From UBA2336 sp036787955 (GTDB lineage: Bacteria > Bacteroidota > Bacteroidia > Cytophagales > Cyclobacteriaceae), in assembly GCA_036787955.1 (NCBI GenBank), contig DAIQOI010000003.1, positions 62,001 through 126,000 of the forward strand: DNA of 64,000 nucleotides. The letters are read 5' to 3'. Position 1 is the first letter of the stretch, and every line of letters begins with the position of its first letter. The position numbers and the translations under genes were made by a program. The notes beneath the pieces were generated by a model. The model had not been told where the DNA came from. It did not search any database and worked only from the letters and a program-made list of their open reading frames with translations. Shown piece after piece: positions 43,825 through 52,388 of the stretch.

Positions 43825-45015
43825 GTGGCCGACTATTACGAAATTCTGGGTGTGCCTCGCTCGGCCGATTTAACGGAAATACGTGCTGCGTACAAAAAAC
43901 TGGCTTTTCAGTATCATCCTGATTTGCATCCGGGGGATAAGGTTGCAGAAGAGCGGTTTAAACTTATCAATGAAGCTTACCATACCCTGTCCGATTCGGT
44001 TAAAAAGTCGCGTTATGATGCACGTCTTAACTCGTATGCGGTCCACACGGAACATGCCTATGATGAACAGGCGTGGCGCGCTTACCGGTACCGCCAATAC
44101 ATGCGGTGGAAGGCATCGCAGGAAAGCCGGTATAAACTTGATCGGAATTATTTCAAGATACAGGGATTGGCTTTTCTGGTGTTTCTGATAATTGCTGGTT
44201 TTTGCTACGGGCTTATACACACCATTACCTACATACAGGAAAAAAAATACGAAGAACAGGTTCGGATAAACATGCAACAGGTAGAACAGGTTCATGCCCT
44301 GTTTGCCGATGGCTATGTGGACGAGGCGTTCAGGCGTGTGCTGAAGCTGATGCAAAATGATCCCCTGGAATACCGGTTTTCACTAACCTACGACAGCATG
44401 TTGAAAACCCTTCGCTACCGTCTTCATCAGGAATATGCTTCCAATAATCTTGCTGCATCGCTTGCAACCCTTCGCCTGCTAAAGCGGTATGAAAATCCCA
44501 CCCGCTTTGAAACCCTGCGTCTTAAGGCCATTTGCGAATATCAGATGGAGCAGTACGACAGCACGCTGGCAACCCTTGAAGAGATATGGAAGATGCAACC
44601 CTGGAACTTTGAGTTGGTTTACCAAATGGGTATTATCAGCCTGGATAACCTGCACCGTCCTGAACAAGCCCTGACTTACTTTACAGAAGGCAAACGCATG
44701 TTTAAAGAAAGCATGACGCGCATTTACGGAGAGGCATTTGAAATTGTCATGACTCCGGCCGATGCCCCGGATGCCTATTATCACCTGTTTGAGGCCAGGG
44801 CCCGCACCAATATGAAGTTAAAGAATTTTGATGAAGCACTTACTGACTGTAACTGGGCAGTGTTTTTACGGCCTCAGCAAGCCGAGGCCTGGAAAATGCG
44901 GGCCTTGTGCCGGATAGCCCTCGGAAACTATTATCGCCTGTGCGATGACCTGGCAATGGCCCGAAAACTTGGTGCATCGGAAGCAGCAGCGCTTCAACGA
45001 AAATATTGCAGATGA
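43825..45015 (+). CDS. Membrane DnaJ-domain protein with TPR-like region
   Basis: A 396-residue protein with a J domain (residues 1-68; the HPD motif in YHPDLHPGDK), a transmembrane helix near residues 115-135, and a C-terminal region of TPR-like helical repeats (about 145-396). The start is GTG (ADYYEILGVPRS). It is not DnaJ itself: no zinc-finger or DnaJ C-terminal domain. It may recruit DnaK to the membrane. A TATTTTCG (one mismatch to the -7 element) lies at 43795. Its stop overlaps the start of the next gene (ATGA). Confidence 0.85.
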   Translation: MADYYEILGVPRSADLTEIRAAYKKLAFQYHPDLHPGDKVAEERFKLINEAYHTLSDSVKKSRYDARLNSYAVHTEHAYDEQAWRAYRYRQYMRWKASQESRYKLDRNYFKIQGLAFLVFLIIAGFCYGLIHTITYIQEKKYEEQVRINMQQVEQVHALFADGYVDEAFRRVLKLMQNDPLEYRFSLTYDSMLKTLRYRLHQEYASNNLAASLATLRLLKRYENPTRFETLRLKAICEYQMEQYDSTLATLEEIWKMQPWNFELVYQMGIISLDNLHRPEQALTYFTEGKRMFKESMTRIYGEAFEIVMTPADAPDAYYHLFEARARTNMKLKNFDEALTDCNWAVFLRPQQAEAWKMRALCRIALGNYYRLCDDLAMARKLGASEAAALQRKYCR

Positions 45016-45464
45016 TGATAAGCAAACTTACACCTTTACAGCTGGAATCGGTTAAAAAAAGCTACCTCAATATTGTAGCGCTGTTTCTGTCGCACGATGA
45101 AGTAAACAGCCGTTATTTCCGGTGTCTTTTAAAATGGGGATTCCAGCTGCACATTGGCCCGGACGATTTACGGCAACATGCTGAACTGGCGGGCCTGCAG
45201 TTTACCAGCCCGGAAGAGATGAGCAAAAAGGCCGAAGAAATTTTTAATCTGGTCACCATGATTTATCTGGACAAAGTGGTGGAAGATGCAGAGTTGGAAG
45301 TAGCAACCATTTATGCTGAAAAACTGGGCTTTCCATCCAGCCTTGTCAGTGAATTCTTTACCGCCATAGCCACAGCCGATGAGGAAGGAGATACGCTGGA
45401 AAGCGTGCAGAGCCGGGTGAAGGAGTTTCTCAGGATGGTGGACAAAAATAGCCCCGGTTCCTGA
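45012..45464 (+). CDS. Small helical protein coupled to the DnaJ-TPR gene, possibly TerB-like
   Basis: A 150-residue all-helical protein with no signal peptide or membrane segment. The ATG at 45012 overlaps the stop of the DnaJ-TPR gene. A part near residues 85-120 (DKVVEDAELEVATIYAEKLGF) resembles TerB-type helices, but the match is weak. Coupled translation suggests a common job with the J-domain protein. Function unknown. Confidence 0.6.
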   Translation: MMISKLTPLQLESVKKSYLNIVALFLSHDEVNSRYFRCLLKWGFQLHIGPDDLRQHAELAGLQFTSPEEMSKKAEEIFNLVTMIYLDKVVEDAELEVATIYAEKLGFPSSLVSEFFTAIATADEEGDTLESVQSRVKEFLRMVDKNSPGS

Positions 45465-45529
45465 ATGTAAGGTTTTATCCGGATTATGTATTTTATGAAC
45501 AGGGAGAAAATAATAGAATGTTTTAAGTA

Positions 45530-45550
45530 TAATTGATTGACAATCAATTA
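45530..45550. repeat. Perfect 21-base palindrome
   Basis: TAATTGATTG (45530-45539), a central A, then CAATCAATTA (45541-45550): both arms are exact reverse complements. It lies 65 bases after the DnaJ-TPR/TerB-like operon. The T-run (45557-45562) is five bases on, so it could be a weak terminator, or an operator for a promoter-like TATTTTTT at 45555. Confidence 0.6.
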
Positions 45551-45753
45551 ATTGTATTTTTTAAAATCCTCAGGCGACCCTATTTTACTACACAGGCCGG
45601 GCGTTTTTCCCTGCACTGAGGTTCATTTTTATCGTTTCTGTTGCGCTTCTGAATAAAATGCCTTACCAAATACAGATGTAGGATTTGTACTGCATTTGCT
45701 CCGTTTGTCAGTTACAGGTTTCTCAAATTTGATACATCAAAAGGGGAGGGGTT

Positions 45754-46074
45754 ATGATGGACAACAAAGCTGCATTCCGCACCGCATCACGGGTTCATGT
45801 TTCCGGCAGGCTGCGTGATTTACTTCTTTTGGTGGTGGCCATTATAGTGGGCATGCTGCTGAGTGTTAATGCACAGGCACAGCAACCCCGCCATAAAGTT
45901 TATAAGTCGAAAAGAGCGTGCGCAATTCTTGCACAAAAACGCAACCAGACCGACAATATCCGTGTTGCAGCAAGAAAGCCAAAGTATAAGCCGATGGCTG
46001 AAATGGAGGCACCCGCTGCTTACCGCATTTCAGCACGGAAAGAGGAGAAAGATAATAAGGGCATTCAACGCTAG
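45754..46074 (+). CDS. Small secreted basic protein, unknown function
   Basis: A 106-residue protein with a long hydrophobic segment (about 22-42, RDLLLLVVAIIVGMLL) ending in a signal-peptidase-like AQA, followed by a strongly basic tail (KVYKSKRAC, ARKPKYKP). A strong GGGGAGGGG ribosome binding site, unusual for this genome, precedes ATGATG. The 289 bases upstream hold the palindrome and no gene. A terminator follows 18 bases after the stop. No family recognised. Confidence 0.6.
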   Translation: MMDNKAAFRTASRVHVSGRLRDLLLLVVAIIVGMLLSVNAQAQQPRHKVYKSKRACAILAQKRNQTDNIRVAARKPKYKPMAEMEAPAAYRISARKEEKDNKGIQR

Positions 46075-46092
46075 ATTTTTGGGTTGTTTGAC

Positions 46093-46130
46093 AACGGCCG
46101 TCCCGCCTCAGGCAGGATGGCCGTTTTTAT
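46093..46130 (+). terminator. Terminator of the small basic protein gene
   Basis: AACGGCC (46093-46099) pairs with GGCCGTT (46119-46125); the inner region can extend the stem, and a T-run (TTTTTATTTT) follows to about 46134. Confidence 0.8.
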
Positions 46131-46188
46131 TTTGGTTCTGCTTTCAGGCGCAGCATATGGCATGTATTGCAGTTGACTTTAAGGCCTT

Positions 46189-46863
46189 TTAATAAAGCCG
46201 CAGCACCGTTTCTTTTTCATCGCAGGAACTGTCGGCCAGTCGAAGCATCACTTCAGCAATGCGTTCCGGCTTAATCCACGAACCAAAGTCGGCCGATGGC
46301 ATGGCTTTGCGGTTATCGGGTGTGTCAATGATGTGGGGCACCAGCACATAGCTTCTTACATTGGCCTGACGACCGGCCAGGTTGATGGCTTCGCTAAAGC
46401 GAAAAAGCAGGCTCTTTGAAAAAGCGTACGTCAGTGCATTACCGCTCTCTTCGGGATGAAGGGCGGCCCGCGCGCCAATAAATATGATTCTGCCCGCCCC
46501 TTGCTGTATGCCATGCATGGCGAGGGGCTGTGCTACATTCCATGCGGTTGCAGCATTGAGTTCCAGCATCGTGCGGAGTGAGTCTCCGCTTGCTTCATTC
46601 AATTTGGCTGGTGCAAAACCACCGGCCAGCAATAAGCCCGCATGAATATGCTTCCACTCACTGAAAAGTTGAGAAAGCCAGCCGGAAACCATGCCCGTAT
46701 TACGTAAATCAAGGGCATAGGTATGTAACTGCGGATGGGGCTTTCCCGCCCAGCTTTTACCCGGCGACACCGTGGCGAGCACGGTCCAGTTATTTTGCAG
46801 AAAATAATTAACCGCTGTCTGTCCGAGATTGCCACCAGCTCCGGTTATCAACACAACAGGCAT
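46189..46863 (-). CDS. Short-chain dehydrogenase/reductase
   Basis: A 224-residue SDR with the NAD(P)-binding TGAGGNLG near residues 6-13 and the catalytic YAFSK (YxxxK) near 146-150. Substrate unknown. Its start lies 2 bases from the end of the PorT-like barrel gene upstream, suggesting co-transcription. No signal peptide. Confidence 0.9.
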   Translation of the reverse strand: MPVVLITGAGGNLGQTAVNYFLQNNWTVLATVSPGKSWAGKPHPQLHTYALDLRNTGMVSGWLSQLFSEWKHIHAGLLLAGGFAPAKLNEASGDSLRTMLELNAATAWNVAQPLAMHGIQQGAGRIIFIGARAALHPEESGNALTYAFSKSLLFRFSEAINLAGRQANVRSYVLVPHIIDTPDNRKAMPSADFGSWIKPERIAEVMLRLADSSCDEKETVLRLY

Positions 46864-46865
46864 AT

Positions 46866-47774
46866 TCAGTTTTTGGGTTTCTTGTTACGCGGCCCGGGCC
46901 ATGGATATTTTGCCGGGCGATAGGGTTTGCTTTCCAGGCGCTTCTTTTCACGGGACTGTTTTTGCCGTGGCTCAATTTCTGCTGTTTTTGAAATCCCGAT
47001 GGTAAGCATGGCCCATAAATCTCTTCTTGATCCGGTGCGATCGTAAATGGCTTCGTTGTTCTCCACGCGCATTAAATAGTTACTGGTGCGGGGCTCAAGT
47101 ATGCCATAATGCGCCCGAAAGTCGAACGATATGCGCACGGTTTCCTTAATATCCCAATCGGATCGGAAACCTATTGCACCGAAAATCTGAAAAGGTTTAA
47201 AATCTTCTTTTTGCAGCAAGGTCAGGTTACTGACTGTTGGTGTAATGATTTCGGATGAGCCCGGAAAAGTAGGGACATAATCAGGGGGAAGATTGGAGAT
47301 AACTCCCTGCGGAAATTTGAGTGTAGCAGCACCGTGGCTGATGGTTTCCTTCCCCGATATCAGATAGGCCGCACCGGCTGAGGCAACAAAACTTACTTTA
47401 AAAAAATGCAGGTCGATCATATGCAGTTTAAACCCTACCGGTACCTGCAGATAGGTGAGGTCGATTTTACGCTCACCGACATCGCCACCGGAAATATTGA
47501 TCACGTTGAAATATTGTCCAGCCTGAAAAATAACCGGATCAAAAGTAAATCCATACCCCTCAAAATCCACACCGTAATGAACACCGAAAGGTGCAAACTT
47601 AATGTGGTATTTTTCCCGATAGCGCGGATCCCGCAGCATGCCCTCGTCCCAGGTATAGGGTGCGGTAAAACCAGAGAAAATGCCCAATGAGTGGACTTCC
47701 TGAGCAAATGCTGACTGCATCCCTGCCATGACGAAGGACAATATAAAAAATGCAGGCTTAAGCCGGAGGGTCAT
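46866..47774 (-). CDS. PorT-like outer-membrane beta-barrel protein
   Basis: A 302-residue protein with a signal peptide (to AFAQE, near residue 25) and an alternating beta-strand pattern of a small barrel, ending in a basic, Pro/Lys-rich tail (KPYRPAKYPWPGPRNKKPKN). It resembles the outer-membrane beta-barrel (PorT/OmpA-like) family of Bacteroidota. The ATG at 47774 gives a better signal peptide than a TTG at 47786. Possibly involved in secretion or envelope integrity; not proven. Confidence 0.65.
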   Translation of the reverse strand: MTLRLKPAFFILSFVMAGMQSAFAQEVHSLGIFSGFTAPYTWDEGMLRDPRYREKYHIKFAPFGVHYGVDFEGYGFTFDPVIFQAGQYFNVINISGGDVGERKIDLTYLQVPVGFKLHMIDLHFFKVSFVASAGAAYLISGKETISHGAATLKFPQGVISNLPPDYVPTFPGSSEIITPTVSNLTLLQKEDFKPFQIFGAIGFRSDWDIKETVRISFDFRAHYGILEPRTSNYLMRVENNEAIYDRTGSRRDLWAMLTIGISKTAEIEPRQKQSREKKRLESKPYRPAKYPWPGPRNKKPKN

Positions 47775-47897
47775 TGATACTGCCAATTAATCTCAGCAAA
47801 ATAATAATTTGTTCGGTTTCGGGCACACCGGGGCTTGCGCGCTTTATGTGCTTTATATGTTTTTTGGCGGCATTTTTCGTTATTCGCACACCTTAAT

Positions 47898-49841
47898 ATG
47901 AAAAGGTTAAAGAATTTGCTGTCCGTTCGGCCACAAACCAACATTTATGTAGTGCTGGTGCACCGGCTCATGCTGGCCATGGTCATGATGAGCTTTACGC
48001 GGATAATCTTTTACCTGTACAACTCCGATTATTTTCCCGATGTTACGCTTACTTCCTTCATGAGGTTGATGTGGGGGGGAGTGCGCTTTGATCTTACGGC
48101 TGTGTTGTACATGAATCTGCCGGTAATTCTGTTGATGGTACTACCCCTCAGGGTTCGTTTCGCGGCAGGCTATCAACGGCTGACGAATGGTTTGTATTAC
48201 CTGCTGAATGGCGTGATGCTGGGAGCCAATATTGCCGATACGGTGTATTACCGCTTTACGCTCCGAAGAACCACTGCCGATGTGTTCCGGCAGTTTGAAA
48301 ATGAAACCAACATGATTCAGCTCATTGCGCGGTTCATTTTCGATTACTGGTATGCAGTGGTGGCATGGGCTATCCTGCTGTTCCTGCTGATAAGGTGGAA
48401 CCGCAGATATAGGGTTGAGGGGCCGCAAATTCAAAACACCCTTGTTCATTACGCTTTGGGCATACTCGCCCTTCCGTTGATTATTTATCTTTTTATTGGG
48501 GGCGTGCGTGGCGGATTCAGGCACAGCACGCGGCCCATTGCGCTGAGTAATGCCGCAGCTTATGTACAACAGGCAGCAGAAGTCAACATCGTTTTAAACA
48601 CCCCGTTTGCTGTTTTGCGTACGTTTGGTAAAGCAAAAATTTCAAGAGTAAGATATTTTGATGAAAATGAACTGGAACGAATCTACTCTCCGGTACACCA
48701 TCCTCCCGACACGCTTCATCCTGTTGCCCATAATGTTATTATCATTATTCTGGAAAGTTTTTCGCGCGAGTTTATCGGGGCTTTGAACAAAGATAAGCCG
48801 GGTTACTCGGGCTACACCCCTTTTCTGGATTCCCTCATCGGCCACAGCCTTACCTTCCGCCATTCATTTGCCAACGGCCGAAAATCAATAGATGGTCTTC
48901 CCTCCGTGCTTGCCGGGTTACCCTCTATGGAGGTACCGTATGTGCTCACGCCTTTTTCCAATAACCGCATTCGTGCCCTGGGCACTTTGCTGCGGGAGCA
49001 GGGTTATCATACTTCATTTTTCCATGGTGCACCCAACGGGTCCATGGGCTTCGATGCATTTGTTAACCTGGCAGGAATTGAACACTACTATGGCATGACC
49101 GAATATGGAAACGACAAAGATTTCGATGGCATGTGGGGAATATGGGATCATAAATTTTTTGACTTCTTTGCCAACAAGCTGAATACTTTTCCGCAGCCCT
49201 TTTTCTCGGTTATTTTCTCGGTGAGCTCCCATCATCCATTTGTTATTCCAAAAGAGTTTGAAGGAAAATTCAAGGGAGGCGACCAGCCCATCCTGAAGTG
49301 CATAGAATACACCGATTACTCGCTGCGCCTGTTTTTTAAGCGCGTCAGCAGGCAACCCTGGTTTAAAGAAACCTTATTTGTAATTACTGCCGATCATTGT
49401 TCGAGCAATGTTTTGTTCCCCGAATCGCGTACGGCGTGGGGATCGGTTTCCGTACCTGTTATTTTTTACCGGCCCGATAACTCACTTGCCGGTATGCGGG
49501 AAGAAATCGTGCAGCAAACGGACATCATGCCTTCGGTTTTGGGTTACCTGAATTACAATCGCCCTTATCTGGCTTTTGGCAGAAATATCTTTGCAGGCAC
49601 GGAAAAGCCTTTTTCCATTTCCTACCGCGATGGCTATAATTATTTCGAGGGCGACTGGCTGCTGGTATTTAACGGACAGGAAACGATGGCTTTGTATCGG
49701 TTTTCTGAGGATAAAATGCTCCTGACCGACCTGAAGCAGGAGGCAACCATGCAGAAAGAGAGCATGGAAAAAAGAGTAAAAGCCATCATCCAGCAATACA
49801 ACAACCGGATGATGGATAACCGCCTCACTGTGCCGGAGTAA
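47898..49841 (+). CDS. LtaS-like membrane phosphotransferase (sulfatase fold)
   Basis: A 647-residue protein with five N-terminal membrane segments (about 20-215) and a C-terminal extracytoplasmic sulfatase domain. Metal-binding blocks: ILESFS (Glu, near 285), GRKSIDGLPS (the nucleophile position, Ser here where LtaS of Gram-positives has Thr), and ADHCSSN. In Gram-positives LtaS polymerises glycerol phosphate; in Gram-negatives family members transfer phosphoglycerol or phosphoethanolamine to sugars or lipids. The substrate here is unknown. An in-frame upstream ATG (47835) is less likely. Confidence 0.85.
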   Translation: MKRLKNLLSVRPQTNIYVVLVHRLMLAMVMMSFTRIIFYLYNSDYFPDVTLTSFMRLMWGGVRFDLTAVLYMNLPVILLMVLPLRVRFAAGYQRLTNGLYYLLNGVMLGANIADTVYYRFTLRRTTADVFRQFENETNMIQLIARFIFDYWYAVVAWAILLFLLIRWNRRYRVEGPQIQNTLVHYALGILALPLIIYLFIGGVRGGFRHSTRPIALSNAAAYVQQAAEVNIVLNTPFAVLRTFGKAKISRVRYFDENELERIYSPVHHPPDTLHPVAHNVIIIILESFSREFIGALNKDKPGYSGYTPFLDSLIGHSLTFRHSFANGRKSIDGLPSVLAGLPSMEVPYVLTPFSNNRIRALGTLLREQGYHTSFFHGAPNGSMGFDAFVNLAGIEHYYGMTEYGNDKDFDGMWGIWDHKFFDFFANKLNTFPQPFFSVIFSVSSHHPFVIPKEFEGKFKGGDQPILKCIEYTDYSLRLFFKRVSRQPWFKETLFVITADHCSSNVLFPESRTAWGSVSVPVIFYRPDNSLAGMREEIVQQTDIMPSVLGYLNYNRPYLAFGRNIFAGTEKPFSISYRDGYNYFEGDWLLVFNGQETMALYRFSEDKMLLTDLKQEATMQKESMEKRVKAIIQQYNNRMMDNRLTVPE

Positions 49842-49880
49842 AAGGCAATATCCTGCCCGGTTGAATCCGAATTAGTCGGT

Positions 49881-50075
49881 TTACTTTTTCCGTTTGAATC
49901 CCCGCGCTGTGAGGTACCCGATAAAAAATACGATCACCAATAGCAGTACCAGTGGTGCTTCAAATCCAAACATCAGAAATTGCACTTTGGTAATTACCCA
50001 GTTTTGTATGACGAAGATCGCCAGCAGCACAAGGAGAATGATGTTGACGATGTCGCGTGCGGTTAGGTTTTTCAT
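49881..50075 (-). CDS. Small membrane protein of the LapA type (DUF1049)
   Basis: A 64-residue protein with two transmembrane helices (about 6-26 and 34-54) and a basic end (RGFKRKK), the pattern of LapA-domain proteins (VIQNWVITKVQFLMFGFEAPLVLLLV). Function unclear; related E. coli LapA takes part in lipopolysaccharide assembly. The frame is open upstream to 50210, but the ATG at 50075 is the natural start. Convergent with the LtaS-like gene. Confidence 0.8.
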   Translation of the reverse strand: MKNLTARDIVNIILLVLLAIFVIQNWVITKVQFLMFGFEAPLVLLLVIVFFIGYLTARGFKRKK

Positions 50076-50169
50076 GGTAAGGTGATTGCTATGCCCGAAT
50101 TTAGCAAACACCTTATATCTTGGAAAGCGTAAAGCAATGCGATTTCCGCAAACTGGTTCAGGTTTTCGG

Positions 50170-50877
50170 TCAGGCCAGGTTGTGATGTACCCGCTGCACA
50201 TCGTCATCACTTTCCAAGGCCTCGATGCATTTCAGCACATCGTCCAGTTGTTCCTCGGGTAATTCTTTGGTAGTGGTGGGAATGTACTGCAGTTCAGCGC
50301 TTCTTGCTTCCAGGTTTCTGGACTCCAGAAATTTCTGCATGTGACCGAATTCATTGAATTTGGTGTACACGGTTATCTCCTCATCACTGCGCTCTATTTC
50401 GTCTGCGCCCGCATCTATGAGGTCGAGTTCAATTTCATCCAGGTTGATTTTGGCAGGGTCAAATTTGAATACTCCTTTTCGTTCGAACAGGAATGAAACC
50501 GAGCCGGAAGTTCCCAGGCTTCCGCCATGCTTGGAGAAATGGAGGCGGACATTGGCTACCGTGCGGGTAGGGTTATCGGTGGCACATTCTACCAGTATAG
50601 GAACGCCATGGGGCCCATACCCTTCGTAGGTGATTTCCTGATAGTCTTTTTCATCGCGCGAACTGGCCCGCCTGATGGCGGCCTCCACCTTATCCTTGGG
50701 CATGTTTACGCCCTTGGCATTCTGGATGGCTAACCTGAGTTTAGGGTTGTACTCCGGGTTGGGCCCGCCCTGCTTTACTGCTATGGCTATTTCTTTACCG
50801 ATGCGGGTAAAGGCTTTCGACATGCGGTCGTACCGCGCAAACATTTTGTACTTCCGTTTTTCGAAAATCCGACCCAT
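50170..50877 (-). CDS. YebC/PmpR-family protein, Bacteroidota type
   Basis: A 235-residue protein of the YebC family. It starts MGRIFEKRKYKMFARYDRMSKAFTRI, the Bacteroidota form; the usual GHSKW start of other phyla is replaced. The YEGYGPHGVPI and TDNPTRTVANVR signatures are intact. YebC-family proteins act in transcription or, as shown more recently, in translation of proline-rich stretches. The ATG 50877 is chosen because longer versions run into the menE end. It lies downstream of menE, 46 bases from its stop. Confidence 0.93.
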   Translation of the reverse strand: MGRIFEKRKYKMFARYDRMSKAFTRIGKEIAIAVKQGGPNPEYNPKLRLAIQNAKGVNMPKDKVEAAIRRASSRDEKDYQEITYEGYGPHGVPILVECATDNPTRTVANVRLHFSKHGGSLGTSGSVSFLFERKGVFKFDPAKINLDEIELDLIDAGADEIERSDEEITVYTKFNEFGHMQKFLESRNLEARSAELQYIPTTTKELPEEQLDDVLKCIEALESDDDVQRVHHNLA

Positions 50878-50923
50878 GCGTGATGCGGTTAGGGCCACAA
50901 AATTAAAATGGTTTTTAAACTGT

Positions 50924-52012
50924 TCAACCCCCGCCAAGCATCATCAGCGTTTCCCTGCGCATGACTTTGCCATTGGGTGTTCGCTTAAATGCAGGAAGGT
51001 AGTATATGTTTCGCGGGGCACTCGTGGACAATTTTTCTTTCAGCCTCAGCACCAGCAGCTGCTCAGCACCGTGCTCAAGGGGTGGGCCCTCCATAACCAG
51101 CACGGCCTGCTGGCCCAGTTCCGGATGGGGCAATCCGCCAATAATAAATTCTGAAGCAATGCCCAGTTGTTCAAAAATTACTGCTGCAATGGTTTCAGTT
51201 TCTTCCGGAAATATTTTTATGCCTCCGCTGTTAATTACGTTATCTATTCGGCCGATAATCCGGAATGTTCCGTCTGCATAAAGTTCAGCCACATCGTTGG
51301 TAACCACAGGTTCAGCTAGTTCGGGTACATCAATAACCAGGCAACCCTGTTTATTTGAATAGACCTTAATTCCAGGCAGCGGCCGGAATGCTTTGTCCGG
51401 ATGGGGCCCGGAAAGACGCTGCAGGGCTATGTTTGACGCTGTTTCCGTCATGCCATAGGTTGCATATACGGCATTGGGCAGGTTTCTTAACGTGCTTGTG
51501 ATCTGACCTGTAACTGGTCCACCGCCTATCAGTATGGTGTTGATGTGTTGTGCCTCATAAAGCGATTCGCTCAGCATCCGGCTCATCTGATAAGGCACTA
51601 CGGCAACAAAATCAACTTTTTCTGCCAGCCGGCTAAGAGGATTAGCGGATGGCTCAACAGCCACGATGCGCAGGTTATGGGTCAGTGCCCGCACCAGCAT
51701 CATCTTGCCGGCAATGTAGCGGGTATCCAGGCAAACCAGTGCTGTGTCGTTTTTTCTTACGGGCAGCTGCGACATGGTGCGCTGAGCGCTGGCCACCAGT
51801 TGTTTGCGTGATAGCGCAATGCGTTTTGGTTGGCCGGTGGACCCACTGGTTTGTTGTCTGAAAAACTCTTCTCCGCCCAGCCAGGCCGTAAGAAATGCAA
51901 GGGTTTCTGCTTCGAATGAGGTACGGGCTTTTTCTTCCGCAAGCCTACTGAGTTTAACGGTGCGGCCGTTTAACACGATGGAGTCAAATGGATAACCGGA
52001 TAACTGGTTCAC
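50924..52012 (-). CDS. menE: o-Succinylbenzoate-CoA ligase
   Basis: A 362-residue AMP-forming ligase. The P-loop is QQTSGSTGQPKR, followed by YGMTETASN and a C-terminal GRIDNVINSGGIKIFPEE. At about 360 residues it is a short Bacteroidota-type MenE. It activates o-succinylbenzoate for menaquinone synthesis. It overlaps the TerB-like gene upstream by 4 bases. Confidence 0.93.
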   Translation of the reverse strand: MNQLSGYPFDSIVLNGRTVKLSRLAEEKARTSFEAETLAFLTAWLGGEEFFRQQTSGSTGQPKRIALSRKQLVASAQRTMSQLPVRKNDTALVCLDTRYIAGKMMLVRALTHNLRIVAVEPSANPLSRLAEKVDFVAVVPYQMSRMLSESLYEAQHINTILIGGGPVTGQITSTLRNLPNAVYATYGMTETASNIALQRLSGPHPDKAFRPLPGIKVYSNKQGCLVIDVPELAEPVVTNDVAELYADGTFRIIGRIDNVINSGGIKIFPEETETIAAVIFEQLGIASEFIIGGLPHPELGQQAVLVMEGPPLEHGAEQLLVLRLKEKLSTSAPRNIYYLPAFKRTPNGKVMRRETLMMLGGG

Positions 52013-52377
52013 AGTTCATTAAGGTCCTGCTCAAACTTCCCTAAGATCAATCCTTCCTTAGCTGAAAATCCACAGCAGGATTCGGCTACGCGCTGCACCA
52101 CCCGCCTGGCTTTTTCTTTCAGTTCGGGGGTAAGCGCTTTTTTATACCGCTTGAAGTCGGCCATGGCCTGCTTGTACGCCTCTTCCATGGAAGGATTAAG
52201 CACTTCATCCAACAGCTCAAACCGACTTTCTGCTACCCAGGAATCATAGTCCAGTTCTTCGCGGATGATTTCCGTGAAGGCCATCCGTTCTTTCGCGCTC
52301 AGCCCGCGGTCGGCTTTGGCAATGACATAGGCAACCTCAGCAATGGATCGGTAAATCTCCCGTTTCTGAAAGTCCAT
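52009..52377 (-). CDS. TerB-like protein in the menaquinone cluster
   Basis: A 122-residue helical protein with the TerB pattern (AEVAYVIAKADRGLSAKERMAFTEI) near residues 13-37 and a second helical half ending GFSAKEGLILGKFE. It sits between menB and menE, overlapping menE by 4 bases and starting 11 bases after menB, so it is clearly part of the operon. TerB-type proteins bind metal, but no role in quinone synthesis is known. The third TerB-like gene of the window. Confidence 0.7.
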   Translation of the reverse strand: MDFQKREIYRSIAEVAYVIAKADRGLSAKERMAFTEIIREELDYDSWVAESRFELLDEVLNPSMEEAYKQAMADFKRYKKALTPELKEKARRVVQRVAESCCGFSAKEGLILGKFEQDLNEL

Positions 52378-52388
52378 GGTGAATATCC

